The notes under the pieces: model-generated | The model's database searches: none | What the model was told of the DNA's origin: nothing | What the model saw: only the letters and a program-made list of their open reading frames with translations | DNA from: an uncultured Lactobacillus sp. | GTDB lineage: Bacteria; Bacillota; Bacilli; Lactobacillales; Lactobacillaceae | Direction: 5' to 3' | DNA length: 6,910 nucleotides | Assembly (NCBI GenBank): GCA_946409675.1 | Contig: CAMJXI010000056.1 | Coordinates: 1 to 6,910, forward strand | Translations under genes and position numbers: made by a program | Shown: piece after piece, positions 5,547-6,910 of the stretch | Numbering within the stretch: position 1 is the stretch's first letter | Layout of the letters: each line of letters starts with the position of its first letter

Positions 5547-6910
5547 ATGACAAAATATATTTTCGTAACTGGTGGCGTGGTTTCATCATTAGGTAAGGGT
5601 ATTGTTGCTGCCTCATTAGGCCGTTTATTAAAAAACCGGGGCTTCAAAGTTACCAACCAAAAATTTGATCCATACATCAACATCGATCCAGGTACTATGA
5701 GCCCATATCAACATGGGGAAGTTTTCGTAACCGATGATGGTACTGAAACAGATCTTGATTTAGGTCATTATGAACGCTTTATCGATATTAACTTGAATAA
5801 ATACTCTAACGTTACACAAGGTAAAATTTATTCCGAAGTATTACAAAAAGAACGTCGTGGCGATTACGGTGGCTCAACTGTCCAAGTAATTCCACATATC
5901 ACAAACATGATTAAAGAAAAAATTACTCGTGCCGCAACAACAACCGATTCAGACATTATCATTACTGAAATTGGTGGTACTGTTGGGGATATCGAATCAA
6001 CTCCATTCATGGAAGCCATTCGTCAAATGAGAGCAGATGCTGGTTCAGAGAATGTGATGTACATTCACACTACCCTTGTTCCTTACTTGAAGGCTGCCGG
6101 TGAAATGAAGACTAAGCCAACCCAACATTCTGTTAAAGAATTGCGTGGAATTGGTATTCAACCAAATATGTTAATTTTAAGAACTGAAAAGCACATCGAC
6201 CAAAAGATGCGCGACAAGATTGCCTTGTTTACAGATGTTCCGGTCGAAGCAATTATCGAATCACGCGATGCTGAAACTTTATACGATGTTCCTTTGAACT
6301 TACAAGCTCAAGGAATTGATCAAGTTGTTGTTGATACGTTGGGTCTTGAAGCACCAACTGCTGACATGACTGAATGGCGTAAGTTAACTGATCGTGTGCA
6401 CAACTTGAAGAACACTACTAAGATTACTTTAGTTGGTAAATACGTTGATTTACAAGATGCTTACATTAGTGTGTACGAAGCCTTGAAACATGCCGGTTAT
6501 TCTTATGATACGGATATCAAAATCAAACGTGTCCAAGCTGAAGATGTTACACCTGAAAATGTGGCCGAAATGGTTGGCGACACAGACGGCTTAATCGTCC
6601 CTGGTGGTTTTGGTGATCGTGGTCTTGAAGGTATGATTACTGCAATCAAGTATGTCCGTGAAAATGACATCCCATTCCTTGGCGTATGTTTAGGGATGCA
6701 AATGGCTAGTGTTGAATTTGCTCGTAACGTTGTTGGTTTGGAAGATTCCAACACTACTGAAGTTGATCCTAAGGTTAAAAACAACATCATCGATTTGATG
6801 GCTGACCAAGTTGACCAAGAAAATATCGGTGGCACATTACGTTTAGGCTTGTACCCAGCTAAGTTGAAACAAGGTACAAAGACAGCGGCTGCTTACGGCA
6901 ACCAAAGTGT
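5547..6910 (+). CDS. pyrG: CTP synthase (3' end beyond window)
   Basis: Converts UTP to CTP using ATP and glutamine, the last step of pyrimidine nucleotide synthesis. The frame is open to the window end and 454 of about 535 usual residues are visible. The N-terminal synthetase domain shows the P-loop-like [11 protein letters not shown] (8-18), [19 protein letters not shown], the metal-binding region [10 protein letters not shown] (D71) and [12 protein letters not shown] (E141). The C-terminal class I glutamine amidotransferase domain starts near 290, with PGGFGDRG at 352-359 and the nucleophile C381 in GVCLGMQMA. The catalytic His-Glu pair would lie past the edge. The ATG has AAGGAG six bases upstream. 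Expression is probably set by the leader attenuator at 5435-5487. Codon use is the smooth pattern of a highly expressed gene, like prs. Confidence 0.98.
   Translation, partial: MTKYIFVTGGVVSSLGKGIVAASLGRLLKNRGFKVTNQKFDPYINIDPGTMSPYQHGEVFVTDDGTETDLDLGHYERFIDINLNKYSNVTQGKIYSEVLQKERRGDYGGSTVQVIPHITNMIKEKITRAATTTDSDIIITEIGGTVGDIESTPFMEAIRQMRADAGSENVMYIHTTLVPYLKAAGEMKTKPTQHSVKELRGIGIQPNMLILRTEKHIDQKMRDKIALFTDVPVEAIIESRDAETLYDVPLNLQAQGIDQVVVDTLGLEAPTADMTEWRKLTDRVHNLKNTTKITLVGKYVDLQDAYISVYEALKHAGYSYDTDIKIKRVQAEDVTPENVAEMVGDTDGLIVPGGFGDRGLEGMITAIKYVRENDIPFLGVCLGMQMASVEFARNVVGLEDSNTTEVDPKVKNNIIDLMADQVDQENIGGTLRLGLYPAKLKQGTKTAAAYGNQS

Noticed and set aside
6503..6835. A 110-residue minus-strand frame within pyrG.
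   Set aside because: It is a shadow of the CTP synthase glutaminase domain; the plus-strand frame carries the conserved catalytic motifs.

Overview
The window looks like chromosomal DNA of a low-GC Gram-positive bacterium, most likely a member of the Lactobacillaceae. The reasons are the gene set and order (glmU-prs; lipL and a YwfO-type HD phosphohydrolase; YwiB-like DUF1934 - rpoE delta - pyrG), AT-rich spacers, strong GGAGG-type ribosome binding sites and protein sequences of Firmicutes type. The genus is not fixed by the sequence. All genes look intact apart from the two cut by the window edges. I see no phage, insertion sequence, CRISPR array or defence cassette.

Layout. Bases 1-435 are the 3' end of glmU (UDP-GlcNAc synthesis), closed by a hairpin terminator whose U-tract runs into the likely prs promoter. 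Bases 513-1487 encode PRPP synthetase (prs). The 1488-1683 spacer holds an imperfect palindrome of about 90 bp bounded by two near-identical 21-bp direct repeats, then a strong hairpin that can serve as a terminator in both directions. On the minus strand, reading leftward from a consensus extended -10 promoter near 4335, come lipL (octanoyl/lipoyl relay), a YwfO/EF1143-type HD-domain nucleotide phosphohydrolase whose start overlaps the lipL stop by 14 bp, and mscL (mechanosensitive channel). On the plus strand from 4385 come a DUF1934/YwiB-like gene, rpoE (RNA polymerase delta subunit, start reassigned to GTG 4837) and pyrG (CTP synthase, cut by the right edge).

Functionally these are housekeeping genes centred on nucleotide supply and transcription: PRPP synthesis, dNTP turnover, CTP synthesis and an RNA polymerase subunit, plus cell-wall precursor synthesis, lipoylation and osmotic safety. 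The best regulatory signal is the pyrG leader. A near-consensus promoter starts a transcript with GGGC, followed by a terminator whose 5' arm is C/U-rich. This is the layout of the CTP-sensing reiterative-transcription attenuator known from Bacillus subtilis pyrG. The least explained sequence is the palindromic element after prs. I found no convincing new multi-gene system.
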